NCBI GenBank assembly: GCA_002746935.1
Contig: PDRW01000033.1
Location: 124,001 to 188,000 of the forward strand
Direction of reading: 5' to 3'
Source of the DNA: Rhodobacterales bacterium
GTDB taxonomy: Bacteria > Pseudomonadota > Alphaproteobacteria > Rhodobacterales > Rhodobacteraceae
Length of the DNA: 64,000 nucleotides
Shown: in pieces, positions 18,546-26,941 of the stretch
Position numbering within the stretch: the first letter of the stretch is position 1
Layout: every line of letters begins with the position of its first letter
Program-made: the position numbers and the translations under genes
The notes under the pieces: model-generated
What the model was told of the DNA's origin: nothing
Databases searched by the model: none
The model's input: the letters and a program-made list of their open reading frames with translations, nothing else

Positions 18546-19677
18546 CATGCACAGATCCACCGAAGCCGAGCTCACCCGGACCGCTGCCGCGGGTTTCGCC
18601 GCGCATTACGGCTCCGCCCCCGCCGCGACCGCCTTCGCGCCCGGCCGGGTCAACCTGATGGGGGAGCACACCGATTACAACGGCGGCGTGGTGCTGCCGA
18701 TGCCTCTGGGGATCGGCGTTGCCGTCGCCATCGGCCCGGACGCCCGCCCGGACGCGCGTCCGGACGCGCGTCCGGGCGGGCTCCGCTTCGCCTCCGGCGC
18801 CTTTGAGGGCGAAGAGACCCGTGCGGCCGGCGAGCCGGCCGCCGGGGGCTGGAGCGACTACATCCTCGGTGCGCTCCAGGCGATTGCCCCGGAGGAGATC
18901 GCCCGCCACGGGCTCGACGTCTTCGTCGCCTCCAACCTGCCGGTGGGGGCGGGTCTGTCGTCTTCCGCCGCGATCGAAGTGGCCACGCTGCGCGCCGCCT
19001 GCGCGCTGTTCGGCAAGACCGTGAGCCCGGTGGAGATCGCCCTGATGGCCCGCGCGGTGGAGAACGATTTCGTCGGCGTGCCCTGCGGCATCATGGACCA
19101 GTTCGCCGTCTCCGTCGGCACGCCGCTGAACGCGCTGTTCCTCGACACCAGCACGCTCGCCTGCCAGCCCGCGCCGCTGCCCGGGGGCCACAGCTTTCTG
19201 GTGATCCATTCCGGCCTCAGCCACCAGCTGGCGGCCTCGGGCTATGCCACACGGGTGGCGGAGTGTCAGGCCGCCTGCAAGGCCCTCGGCGTCGAGAGCC
19301 TCAGCGCCCTTACCCCCGGCGACCTCGCCCGGATCGACGCCCTGCCGGAGCCGCTCGACCGCCGGGCCCGCCATGTGGTCACCGACAACCGGCTGACCCG
19401 CGCGGGGCTCGCGGCGCTTCAGGCGGGCGACGCGCAGGCCTTCGGGCGGCTGATGTGCGAGAGCCACGCCAGCGAGCGCGACAACTACGAGATCACCGTG
19501 CCAGAGACCGATGCGCTGGTGGACGCCGCCGTGGCCATGGGCGCGCTCGGGGCGCGGCAGACCGGCGGCGGCTTCGGCGGTGCCATCGTGGCGCTGGTGG
19601 CGGATGCGGACGTCAGGCGGTTCACCGGCGCCTTCGCCGCGGCCCATCCGGCAGCGCGGCTGCTGGCGGTGGCCTGA
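18526..19677 (+). CDS. galK: Galactokinase
   Basis: 383 residues from the ATG at 18526; an in-frame ATG at 18547, just after the galT stop, is an alternative. GHMP-kinase motifs are clear: the galactose signature [17 protein letters not shown], the ATP loop [12 protein letters not shown] and the C-terminal [11 protein letters not shown]. It phosphorylates galactose for GalT. A surface loop at about residues 70-83 contains [12 protein letters not shown], coded by three 12-bp repeats (18738-18773), which looks like a recent expansion that keeps the frame. Confidence 0.93.
   Translation: MSSPTPDMHRSTEAELTRTAAAGFAAHYGSAPAATAFAPGRVNLMGEHTDYNGGVVLPMPLGIGVAVAIGPDARPDARPDARPGGLRFASGAFEGEETRAAGEPAAGGWSDYILGALQAIAPEEIARHGLDVFVASNLPVGAGLSSSAAIEVATLRAACALFGKTVSPVEIALMARAVENDFVGVPCGIMDQFAVSVGTPLNALFLDTSTLACQPAPLPGGHSFLVIHSGLSHQLAASGYATRVAECQAACKALGVESLSALTPGDLARIDALPEPLDRRARHVVTDNRLTRAGLAALQAGDAQAFGRLMCESHASERDNYEITVPETDALVDAAVAMGALGARQTGGGFGGAIVALVADADVRRFTGAFAAAHPAARLLAVA
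18738..18773. repeat. Three 12-bp repeats inside galK
   Basis: GGACGCCCGCCC is followed by two exact copies of GGACGCGCGTCC, giving the peptide [12 protein letters not shown] in a loop of galactokinase. The unit is a multiple of three, so copy-number change would not shift the frame. Confidence 0.85.
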
Positions 19678-20028
19678 AGCCGGGGCCGGGGCCGGGGGGG
19701 GCCGGCCGGGGCCATGCGCCGCTTCGGGTGAAGGCCCGGAGCAGGTCGGAAAGCGCACCGGATGCCGGTGCGCGCGCCGTGAGGGCGGCGGCTGTGGCAC
19801 GGGCGGGATGGTGAGTATTTTTGCCACGGAAAAGGAGAAGGGCTTTGGCTGCTGGACCCATCTGGCTGAGGGTCGCCCGGCGCCGGAGCGTTGCAACAGC
19901 TGGTCGGAATGCCTGCCTGCAAGGCGGGCCTGCGCGGGCCTGCGGAAGGGGTGAGCCGGGGCGGGGCGCGGCCCCGCCGCCGCCCGCCCCCCGGAACCCC
20001 GCCCCCCGGAACCATGTCGGAGAGAGCG
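19678..20028. other. Intergenic region between galK and the beta-galactosidase
   Basis: About 350 bp without a credible gene. It is G/C-rich low-complexity sequence with one copy of the GAGTATTTTTGCCA element. The Shine-Dalgarno of the next gene lies at its end. Confidence 0.6.
19813..19840 (+). repeat. Dispersed intergenic element GAGTATTTTTGCCA...
   Basis: GAGTATTTTTGCCACGGAAA followed by a purine-rich tail, about 135 bp after the galK stop. Related copies occur at 28236 and 31552, always downstream of plus-strand genes. Similar sequences are, from memory, frequent between genes in Rhodobacteraceae. Confidence 0.6.
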
Positions 20029-22023
20029 ATGAAACGCACACTTGGCACCTGTTATTATCCCGAACACTGGCCGCGCGCGCTCTGGGAGGAGGATGCGCGG
20101 CGCATGGCGGAGGCGGGGATCGTCTGGGTGCGGATCGGCGAGTTTGCCTGGTCGCGGCTGGAGCCCGCGCCGGGAGATCTGCGCTTCGGCTGGCTCGAAG
20201 AGGCCATCGGGGTGCTTGGGGCGGCGGGGCTCAAGGTGGTGCTTGGCACGCCCACCGCCGCCCCGCCGCGCTGGATGGTCACGCGGCACCCCGACATGCT
20301 CGCGGTCGACGCCGAAGGGCGGGTGCGCGGGTTCGGCTCGCGCCGGCATTACGACTTTTCCCATGCGGGCTACCGCGCTGAGGCGGCGCGCATCGTGACC
20401 CTTCTGGCGGAGCGCTTCGGCCGCAATCCGCATGTGGCCGCCTGGCAGACCGACAACGAATATGGCTGCCACGATACCGTGCTGTCCTATTCGGTCGCGG
20501 CGCGCGACGCCTTCCGCGACTGGCTGCGCGCGCGTTATCCGGGCGCGGGCAGCGGCGGGGCCGGAGCGGGTGACATTGCCGCGCTGAACGCCGCCTGGGG
20601 CAATGTCTTCTGGTCGATGGACTACGGCAGTTTTGACGAGATCGGCCTGCCGAACCTCACCGTCACCGAACCCAACCCGGCGCACAGCCTCGCGTTCCGC
20701 AGGTTTTCCGCCGAACAGGTGCTGCGCTTCAACCGGTTGCAGGCGGACATCATCCGCGCCCACAGCGCCTGGCCGATCCTGCACAATTACATGGGAAAGA
20801 CCACCGGTTTCGACCATTTCGCCCTTGGCGCCGATCTCGATATTGCCGCCTGGGACAGCTATCCGCTCGGCTTTCTCGAAGACCGCATTGCCGCGACGCC
20901 GGAGCACAAGCGCCGCTTCGCGCGCCAGGGCGACCCCGATTTTCAGGCTTTCCACCATGACCTTTACCGTGCCGTGGGGGCCTGTGCGCCCGGGGCGGAG
21001 GGGTGCGAGAGCCGCTGGTGGGTGATGGAACAGCAGCCCGGCCCGGTGAACTGGGCGCCCCGCAACCCGGCGCCGCTCTCGGGGATGGTGAAGCTTTGGT
21101 CCTGGGAGGCCTTTGCCCACGGCGCCGAGGTGGTGAGCTTCTTTCGCTGGCGGCAGGCGCCGATGGCCCAGGAACAGATGCATTCCGGGCTGTTGCGGCC
21201 CGACAGCGCCGCGGCCCCGGGGCTGGCCGAGGTCCGCGAACTGGCCGCCGAACTCGCCGGGGCCGATGAGGTGAGGCCGGTGCAATCCCCGGTGGCGCTG
21301 CTGTTCGACTACGAGGCCGCCTGGGCCTGGCAGGTCCAGCCGCACGGGCGCGGGCTCGACTATGTCGATCTGGTCTTTGCCCAGTACCGGGCGCTGCGCG
21401 GCCTCGGGCTTTCGGTGGACATCCTGCCGCCGGACAGCCGCGATTTCGCGGGGTACAGGCTGATCGCGGTGCCGGGGATGATGCATATGCCCGAAGAGCT
21501 GAAGGCGGCGCTGGCGGCAAGCGGGGCACAGGTGGTGGTGGGGCCGAGATCGGCGGCGCGGGACGCCGATATGGCGATCCCTCTGCCGCTGCCGCCCGCG
21601 CTGCCGGGGCTTGACGTGACCGTTGCCCGGGCCGAAAGCCTGCGCCCCGACGCGCCGGAGCCGCTGGAGGGGGCGGGCGCAGAGCTGGGCCCAGAGGGGG
21701 GCGTGGTGGGGGGCGCGGTGGTGGGCTACCGCGAAGACCTCGAAGGGCGCGCCGCGGTTCGTCTGCGCACCGCAAGCGGTGCGGCCGTGGCGATGAGCGA
21801 GGGGCGGCTCCACTACCTTGGCGCCTGGCTCGATGACGCCGGCAACAGGCGGCTGTTTCGCGATCTTGGCACGGCGGCGGGGCTTGAGCTTCTGGATCTG
21901 CCCGACGGGGTGCGCCGGCGCGACACCGGGGGCGAGCGCTTCTGGTTCAACTACGACACCGTGCCCCATGAGGTGGCGGGCCGCAGGCTGGAGCCGGTTT
22001 CGGTGCGGCGCGAGCCGCGTTGA
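20029..22023 (+). CDS. GH42 beta-galactosidase
   Basis: 664 residues. The N-terminal sequence [11 protein letters not shown] is typical of GH42. The acid/base is Glu144 (QTDNEYG) and the nucleophile Glu334 ([12 protein letters not shown]), followed by trimerisation and C-terminal beta domains. No signal peptide is seen, so it acts on imported galactosides in the cytoplasm. I chose the ATG at 20029 with GGAGAGAG upstream; an ATG at 20014 is a close alternative. It completes the galactoside operon and supplies galactose for GalK. Confidence 0.9.
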   Translation: MKRTLGTCYYPEHWPRALWEEDARRMAEAGIVWVRIGEFAWSRLEPAPGDLRFGWLEEAIGVLGAAGLKVVLGTPTAAPPRWMVTRHPDMLAVDAEGRVRGFGSRRHYDFSHAGYRAEAARIVTLLAERFGRNPHVAAWQTDNEYGCHDTVLSYSVAARDAFRDWLRARYPGAGSGGAGAGDIAALNAAWGNVFWSMDYGSFDEIGLPNLTVTEPNPAHSLAFRRFSAEQVLRFNRLQADIIRAHSAWPILHNYMGKTTGFDHFALGADLDIAAWDSYPLGFLEDRIAATPEHKRRFARQGDPDFQAFHHDLYRAVGACAPGAEGCESRWWVMEQQPGPVNWAPRNPAPLSGMVKLWSWEAFAHGAEVVSFFRWRQAPMAQEQMHSGLLRPDSAAAPGLAEVRELAAELAGADEVRPVQSPVALLFDYEAAWAWQVQPHGRGLDYVDLVFAQYRALRGLGLSVDILPPDSRDFAGYRLIAVPGMMHMPEELKAALAASGAQVVVGPRSAARDADMAIPLPLPPALPGLDVTVARAESLRPDAPEPLEGAGAELGPEGGVVGGAVVGYREDLEGRAAVRLRTASGAAVAMSEGRLHYLGAWLDDAGNRRLFRDLGTAAGLELLDLPDGVRRRDTGGERFWFNYDTVPHEVAGRRLEPVSVRREPR

Positions 22024-22211
22024 GCGCGGATCCGGGCGGGCGGCTGCCGTGGTCGGGCCGGGGCGGTGTCGGGCAGGCCCCGCTTCCGCGCCGCCGCCGC
22101 TTGCGCGCCGTTGGGCACAGCGTGCCGGGGCTGCATCGGGGCCGGACCCCCGCGATCCTTGCAGGCGCCCACCCGCGCTTGTATGGCTTGCATGGACAGG
22201 AGGGGCGATTG

Positions 22212-22925
22212 GTGAAACGAAAGGGCACGAAGGGCACATCCGGGCGCGGTCAGCGCGATCTGCACGTGAAGGTGAGGTCGGCGCGCGGGCGCAGGCTTTC
22301 GTCGACCCTCTGGCTCGAACGCCAGCTCAACGACCCCTATGTCAAACGCGCCAGGGCCGAGGGCTACCGGGGCCGGGCGGCGTTCAAGATCATCGAGATC
22401 GACGACCGGTTCGGCTTTCTCAAACCCGGCGCAAGGGTGGTCGATCTCGGCTGTGCGCCGGGCGGCTGGTTGCAGGTGGCGGTGGCCCGGGTCAATGCGC
22501 TGGGCGAGCGGCCGGGCAAGCCGCGGGGCCGGGTGCTGGGGGTCGATCTGAAGCCGGTCGAGCCGGTTGCGGGGGCGGAGGCGCATGTGCTCGACTTCCT
22601 GGAGGAAGGCGCCGATGCCCGGATCAAGGAATGGCTCGGCGGCACCGCGGATGTGGTGATGTCGGACATGGCGGCGGCCAGTTCCGGCCACAAGCAGACC
22701 GACCATCTGCGCATCATAGCACTGGGCGAGGCGGCGGCCTGGCTGGCCTTCGACGTGCTCGACCCGGGTGGCACCTTCGTGGCCAAGGTGCTGGCGGGCG
22801 GGGCGGAGGGGGATCTGCAAAAGCTGCTGAAGCAGAAGTTTGCCAGGGTGGCGAATGTGAAACCACCGGCATCACGCGCGGATTCGTCGGAAAAGTTCGT
22901 CGTCGCCACCGGGTTCCGGGGGTAG
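22212..22925 (+). CDS. rlmE: 23S rRNA 2'-O-methyltransferase RlmE (FtsJ/RrmJ)
   Basis: 237 residues from a GTG at 22212, 7 bases after AGGAGGGG; the frame is open back to 22020 but that part is not RlmE-like. SAM motif [11 protein letters not shown], the catalytic Asp in MSDMAA, Lys in FVAKVL and the RlmE C-terminal [10 protein letters not shown] are present. It methylates U2552 of 23S rRNA during large-subunit assembly. An N-terminal Lys/Arg/Gly-rich tail (about 20 residues) probably helps bind RNA. The next gene starts 2 bp downstream. Confidence 0.9.
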   Translation: MKRKGTKGTSGRGQRDLHVKVRSARGRRLSSTLWLERQLNDPYVKRARAEGYRGRAAFKIIEIDDRFGFLKPGARVVDLGCAPGGWLQVAVARVNALGERPGKPRGRVLGVDLKPVEPVAGAEAHVLDFLEEGADARIKEWLGGTADVVMSDMAAASSGHKQTDHLRIIALGEAAAWLAFDVLDPGGTFVAKVLAGGAEGDLQKLLKQKFARVANVKPPASRADSSEKFVVATGFRG

Positions 22926-22927
22926 GG

Positions 22928-23764
22928 GTGCAGGTCCGCGTCCGGCATCTGCTGCGCTTGCACTACGACGCGCCGGTGGTGCTGGGGCCGCATCTGCTCC
23001 GCCTGACCCCGCGCGGCGCGGCGCGGATGGCGCATGGCATAAGGGTGCTGCCGGAGCCCGCTTTCCGCGCCGATACAACCGACACGCAGGGCAACGCCAC
23101 GACCTGCATCGGGTTTTCCGGCCAGACGACCCGGACGCTCGAAATCGAGATGCGGTTCGAGCTGAACACCCGGGGGCTCCGCCTGCCGCCCGCTCCGCCG
23201 GAAGCGGGGGGTGCGGCGGAACAATACCTCGTCCGGGGCGAGGCGGATGCCGGCCTTACAGCGGCGGCCCGCCGGATGCGCGCCCTGGCGGGATCCGATC
23301 CGCGGGGGTTCGCAGCCAGCCTGTGCACCATGCTGCACGAGAGCATCGCCCCGGAGCCGGACGAAGCCCTGCCGCTCAAGGCCCCGGGCGAAACGCTTGC
23401 CAGCGCCCGCGGCACCACCCGTGACATCGCCCGGCTCTATGTGGATCTCGCACGGCGGGCGGGGCTTCCGGCCCGTTTCGTCTCGGGCTACTGGGCTGCG
23501 GGCCCGGACCCGGCGGCGGCGCGCGGGGCGCGCCTGTGGGCCGAAGTGCTGCTGCCGGAGATCGGCTGGCGGGGCTTCGACCCGGGGCTTGGACAGCGCG
23601 CCGGGGCGGGCCATGTGGCGCTGGCGGCAGCGCGGGCGCTTTCCGCGACCCTGCCCGTGCAGGGCAGCACCTTCGCAAGCGCCTTCGGCCAGCCGGCCAG
23701 GCAGCGCCTGTCGGGTGAACTGGAGATCCTGACGTCAGCCCGGGATGTCACCGCTCCTCGATGA
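22928..23764 (+). CDS. Transglutaminase-like protein lacking catalytic Cys and His
   Basis: 278 residues from a GTG at 22928, 2 bp after rlmE. The N-terminal half is the beta-rich BTLCP domain (VRHLLRLHYDAPVVLGPHLL) and the C-terminal half a transglutaminase core. In the family the core reads G-V-C-x-D and H-A-W-A-E-V; here these are GTTRDIARL and RLWAEV, so both Cys and His are replaced, while the Asp of GFDP remains. Length is normal. It should be catalytically dead, but the intact reading frame suggests a retained binding or structural role. Confidence 0.75.
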   Translation: MQVRVRHLLRLHYDAPVVLGPHLLRLTPRGAARMAHGIRVLPEPAFRADTTDTQGNATTCIGFSGQTTRTLEIEMRFELNTRGLRLPPAPPEAGGAAEQYLVRGEADAGLTAAARRMRALAGSDPRGFAASLCTMLHESIAPEPDEALPLKAPGETLASARGTTRDIARLYVDLARRAGLPARFVSGYWAAGPDPAAARGARLWAEVLLPEIGWRGFDPGLGQRAGAGHVALAAARALSATLPVQGSTFASAFGQPARQRLSGELEILTSARDVTAPR

Positions 23765-24363
23765 CCCCAAGGGGTGCGCCGGTTGCGAACGAGGGCAGGG
23801 CGGCCCGCCGCCACCGGCCGCCGACATGCCCGCCATATCCGACCAGCCCCGACCGCCCGAGGTTCCGCCGATGCAACCCACGACCCGCCAGAGCCGCAAC
23901 GCCGACGTCGGCTTCCGTGGCACGAATCAGCGCTCGCACGCGACCCGCGCTTCATCGGGCATGGCCTGATGAAGACCCGCAACGGCTTCGTCATGCAGGC
24001 AGAACTGGCGCGCGCCGACGGATATGCCAAACGAAGGGTGGCGCTCGACATGATCCACCGGCACGCCCCAGCCTCGACCCAACGATGGAGCGCATCGCGT
24101 TCCTGCGCAGTCACGCCACCTGCTCCAGTGTTTGTTTCGCAGGTCGGAAGGCGCAAAACCGGGGCTGATTTGCGCGGGGCAAGCGCCAGCGCAAGACCGT
24201 GCGCCGCTGGCCCTTGCCGTGCGGCCCCTTCCGGCATGGCAGCCGGATCGGCGGCGGCGGGCCTCGCCCCCCTGAGCGCGGGGCGGCCCCGGTTTCGGCT
24301 CCCCGGCCCCGGTCGGTGCCTCGCGCGCCCGGGGCTTCCGTCGCGCCCCCGGGCCAGCCCGGC
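23765..24363. other. Gene-poor region with a decayed insertion sequence
   Basis: About 600 bp without an intact gene. The middle (23895-24085) carries the transposase relic listed next. The part up to OsmC is GC-rich sequence with no recognisable coding content. Confidence 0.6.
23895..24085 (+). pseudogene. Relic of an IS5-family transposase
   Basis: Two pieces in different frames resemble the DDE transposase of IS5-type elements. RNADVGFRGTNQRSHATRAS (frame from 23895) corresponds to the family's RNAEVDFRGEKRSNATHAS segment. FIGHGLMKTRNGFVMQAEL, continuing to ADGYAKRRVALDMIHRHAP, ending about 24085, corresponds to the later segment around the second catalytic region. Some 15-20 residues between them and everything after are missing. 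No terminal inverted repeats were found. The homology is from my memory of the family. Confidence 0.65.
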
Positions 24364-24801
24364 TCACGTCTCTGGGCGCGCTCCGGTCTCGACCACCTCG
24401 AACCCATGCGTCACCTCGGCCGATTTCGCCATCATCGCCGAGGCCGAGCAATACTTGCCGACCGACAGTTCTATGGCGCGGGCGACCTTCGCGGGGTTCA
24501 CGCCGCGGCCCCTGACGGTGAATTGCATGTGGATCCGGGTGAACACCTTGGGGTCGGTCCCGGCCCGGTCGGCATCGAGCGCCACTTCGACCGAGTCCAC
24601 CGGCTCGCGGCCCTTTTCGAGGATCGACACCACGTCATAGGCCGAACAGCCCCCGGTGCCGATCAGCACGAGTTCCATCGGGCTCGGCCCCGGCTTGGGG
24701 CCATTGTCGGAAGGTGCGCCAAACACGATCTTGTGGCCGCTCCCGGAGGCGCCCACGAATGTTCTGTCCTCGACCCATCTGACCCGCGCTTCCATTGCCA
24801 T
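24364..24801 (-). CDS. OsmC-family peroxide-reducing protein
   Basis: 145 residues. The two redox cysteines of the OsmC fold are present in GTGGCSAYDVV and VGKYCSASAMM. These cytoplasmic proteins reduce organic hydroperoxides or related electrophiles; the DNGPKPGPSPMELVLIG motif and short length fit the YhfA-like subgroup. The start is the ATG at 24801 (MAMEARV) or 24795. It is transcribed away from the CBS gene and shares the intergenic region. Confidence 0.82.
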   Translation of the reverse strand: MAMEARVRWVEDRTFVGASGSGHKIVFGAPSDNGPKPGPSPMELVLIGTGGCSAYDVVSILEKGREPVDSVEVALDADRAGTDPKVFTRIHMQFTVRGRGVNPAKVARAIELSVGKYCSASAMMAKSAEVTHGFEVVETGARPET

Positions 24802-24890
24802 TCTCCCTGTAGCGTTTCCGGCAGAGATTGCCCCCGGCGCCGGGGCTTGTCCATGGGCCCCGTACAGGAGCCTTTGCGGAAACCTTGCGG

Positions 24891-24909
24891 GAGCTTGTGG
24901 ACGAGCTTG
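24891..24909. promoter_or_regulatory. GAGCTTGTGGAC motif shared with 43848-43866
   Basis: The 19-base GAGCTTGTGGACGAGCTTG between osmC and the CBS gene matches GAGCTTGTGGACAAGCTTG upstream of the flippase at 18 of 19 positions. At the second site it forms a perfect 16-bp palindrome. Both are intergenic, which suggests a common binding site. Confidence 0.35.
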
Positions 24910-24989
24910 TGCGGGGGCGGCTTTCCCATGTATCGTCGTGGCGCTTCAAACCTCTGGAAAGCCGCGACGGCGCACAGTATGACAGGCCC

Positions 24990-25421
24990 ATGACCACGAC
25001 AACCATTCGCCAGATCCTTGCCGGCCGTCCGCTCCACAAGGTTGCCCCCGGCGCCAGTGTCGCCGAGGTCGCCGCGGTGATGGCGCAGGCCGGTGTCGGC
25101 GCGGTGGCGGTGCTCGACGGGGAAAGGCTCGTCGGCCTCGTCTCGGAACGCGATGTCGTCTTCCGTCTCGTCGCCGAAGGCCGTTCGCCGTCTGAAACCT
25201 GCGCCTGCGAGATCATGACCGCCGAACCGGTTACCCTCAGCATCGAAGAACCGGTTTCCGGCGCGCTGGCCGCCAAGCTCGGCGAGGCCTTCCGCCACCT
25301 GCCGGTGGTGGAGGGCGAAACGGTCGTCGGGCTGCTCTCCTACCGCGACATTCCGGCGGAATATGTGATGCTCTACGAGCGCTTCCTCGAAATGTCGACC
25401 GCGCGGGCCGACGAGCAATAA
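24990..25421 (+). CDS. CBS-domain protein
   Basis: 143 residues with a pair of CBS motifs (about 8-60 and 75-130), including GLVSERDVVFRLV and GLLSYRDI. Tandem CBS pairs bind adenine nucleotides and often sense energy state; no catalytic domain is attached. The frame is open upstream to 24828, but the ATG at 24990 begins the domain naturally. The upstream region is shared with the divergent osmC. The regulated partner is unknown. Confidence 0.8.
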   Translation: MTTTTIRQILAGRPLHKVAPGASVAEVAAVMAQAGVGAVAVLDGERLVGLVSERDVVFRLVAEGRSPSETCACEIMTAEPVTLSIEEPVSGALAAKLGEAFRHLPVVEGETVVGLLSYRDIPAEYVMLYERFLEMSTARADEQ

Positions 25422-25543
25422 AGCGCCCCGCGCGCCCCGCAGAGTCACAGCCCGCAGGCTCATACCCCGCAGGGTCACCATCGCGTTTGCCCGTGGTCCC
25501 GCGGCGCGGCCATCGCGTCAGCCCGCGGCCCCGCGGCGCCCGG

Positions 25544-25613
25544 GGCCCATCACACCAGGCCCATCACACCAGGCCCATCACACCAGGCCCCTCACACCAG
25601 GCCCATCACACCA
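25544..25613. repeat. Five 14-bp tandem repeats at the 3' end of phzF
   Basis: GGCCCATCACACCA is repeated five times without gaps (fourth copy has one change). The last copy contains the stop codon of the minus-strand phzF-like gene. The rest of 25422-25543 is noncoding. Confidence 0.9.
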
Positions 25614-26433
25614 GCCGCCCCTCCATCACCCGCACGGCCTGCCCAGAGACGGTCACCCGCCCGGGCACCGCCTCGATGCCGATCCGCGAGGGCCGCCCCA
25701 TGTCGTCGCCCTGATGGATCGTGCCCGCAAACCGCCCCCGCGTCTCCGCCAGCACCGCCCCGAGGGCGGCGGCGGCGGAACCGGTGGCCGGGTCTTCGGC
25801 GATGCCGTCGAGCGGGGCGAACATCCGCGCATGGATCGCCGCGTCGGTCCCGACCCATGGATAGAGGTGAAACCCCGGCGCCTGCGGATGGCGGGCGGCC
25901 GCCTCGCGGATCGCGCCGGGGTCGGGCGCGAGCGCGGCAAGGGTGTCGCGGCTGTCGATCTCCACGAAGGCGAAGCCAAGCCCCAGCGAGGCCATGACCG
26001 GGGGCGAGGCGATCCGCTCCGGCGCGATGCCCAGCGCGCGGGCGACCAGAGCGGGCGCGGGTGAGCCCAGCCGTTCCAGCGGTGCCACGGTGGTGAAGCT
26101 GGCCCGCCCTTCCTGTGCCTGCGCCGCGAGCGGGCCGATACCCAGCTCCAGCACCATGTCCGGCCCGTGCCCGAGATCCGCCAGCGCCACCGCCGCCCCG
26201 ATGGTCGGATGCCCCGCAAAGGGCAGCTCCCGGCCGGGAGCAAAGATCCGCATCCTCGCGCTGTGGTCCGGGTGCGCGGGCGGGAACAGAAACACCGTTT
26301 CGGAGAAATTGAACTCGCGGGCAATCGCGTGCAGATCGCTCTCGGCAAGCCCCGCCGCCTGCGGGATCACCGCCAGCTGGTTGCCGCCGAACCGCTGTTC
26401 GGCGAATACGTCATACACGAAATAGCCGGTCAT
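25606..26433 (-). CDS. PhzF-family isomerase/epimerase
   Basis: 275 residues with the duplicated diaminopimelate-epimerase-like fold of PhzF. The catalytic Glu is in FNFSETVFL, and the family motifs GHPTIGAA and AEDPATGSAAAALGA are intact. Members isomerise small metabolites; the substrate here is not predictable. I chose the ATG at 26433 (MTGYFVYDVFAEQRF), where family similarity begins; the open frame upstream to 26499 is not conserved-looking. The gene ends inside an array of 14-bp repeats. Confidence 0.85.
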   Translation of the reverse strand: MTGYFVYDVFAEQRFGGNQLAVIPQAAGLAESDLHAIAREFNFSETVFLFPPAHPDHSARMRIFAPGRELPFAGHPTIGAAVALADLGHGPDMVLELGIGPLAAQAQEGRASFTTVAPLERLGSPAPALVARALGIAPERIASPPVMASLGLGFAFVEIDSRDTLAALAPDPGAIREAAARHPQAPGFHLYPWVGTDAAIHARMFAPLDGIAEDPATGSAAAALGAVLAETRGRFAGTIHQGDDMGRPSRIGIEAVPGRVTVSGQAVRVMEGRLV

Positions 26434-26584
26434 GTGCCTCGCCCCTTGGTCTGCCGCGTGTCTGCCGTGCCGGGTTTGCCCCGGACCGCACCCCGCCACA
26501 GGCCCGGGCGGGGCCTCATGGATATACAGTTTTCTGTTTCCCCGCCACGTGATTTTGACTAAACGAAGCCCGCCGGACGCGCAG

Positions 26585-26620
26585 GCAAGCGTCTGGGCAA
26601 GCGTCTGGCCAAGCGTCTGG
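26585..26620. repeat. Three 12-bp tandem repeats upstream of the ACP gene
   Basis: GCAAGCGTCTGG occurs three times (third copy begins CC), followed by a partial copy, ending about 10 bp before the ACP start. This places the array in the leader of the ACP-ketoacyl synthase pair. Confidence 0.85.
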
Positions 26621-26637
26621 GCAAGCGGGGTTCAGGG

Positions 26638-26937
26638 ATGACCGAAGATGAAATTCGCACCCGGGTCATTGAGATCGTTGCCCGGCAGGCCGGGGTTGAC
26701 CCGCGCGGCGTGACCCCCGCCACCACGCTCGACGCGCTCGGGATCGACAGCCTGCGGCTGGTCGAGGCGATTTTCGCCATCGAGGAGGCGTTCGGCATCT
26801 CGGTGCCCTACAACGCCAGCGATCCCGCCGGGGCCGGGACAGGGGCCGGGACAGGGGCCGGGGACGGGGCCGGTCTTTCCTCCATCGGTGCCATTGCCGA
26901 CGTGGTTTCGGGGCTGGTGCGGGCCGGGAAGGGCTGA
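26638..26937 (+). CDS. Acyl carrier protein with a repeat-coded loop
   Basis: 99 residues. The phosphopantetheine serine lies in LDALGIDSLRLVEAIF, a standard carrier motif. Between helix III and the last helix is an unusual Gly-rich loop ([15 protein letters not shown]), encoded by 12-bp repeats at 26830-26865; normal ACPs lack it and are about 80 residues. It is followed 4 bp later by a ketoacyl synthase, so the pair probably builds a special acyl chain apart from the main fatty acid pathway. Confidence 0.82.
   Translation: MTEDEIRTRVIEIVARQAGVDPRGVTPATTLDALGIDSLRLVEAIFAIEEAFGISVPYNASDPAGAGTGAGTGAGDGAGLSSIGAIADVVSGLVRAGKG
26830..26865. repeat. 12-bp repeats coding the ACP glycine loop
   Basis: Two exact copies of GGGGCCGGGACA (26830-26853) and a third imperfect copy encode the GAGT units of the ACP loop. 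Frame is preserved. Confidence 0.85.
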
Positions 26938-26941
26938 GCCG

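Noticed and set aside
18412-22239. Antisense open frame of 1275 codons across galK and the beta-galactosidase
   Set aside because: It is a shadow of strongly GC-biased genes on the other strand. The plus-strand products have complete catalytic motifs; the antisense product is Arg/Pro/His-rich and matches nothing.
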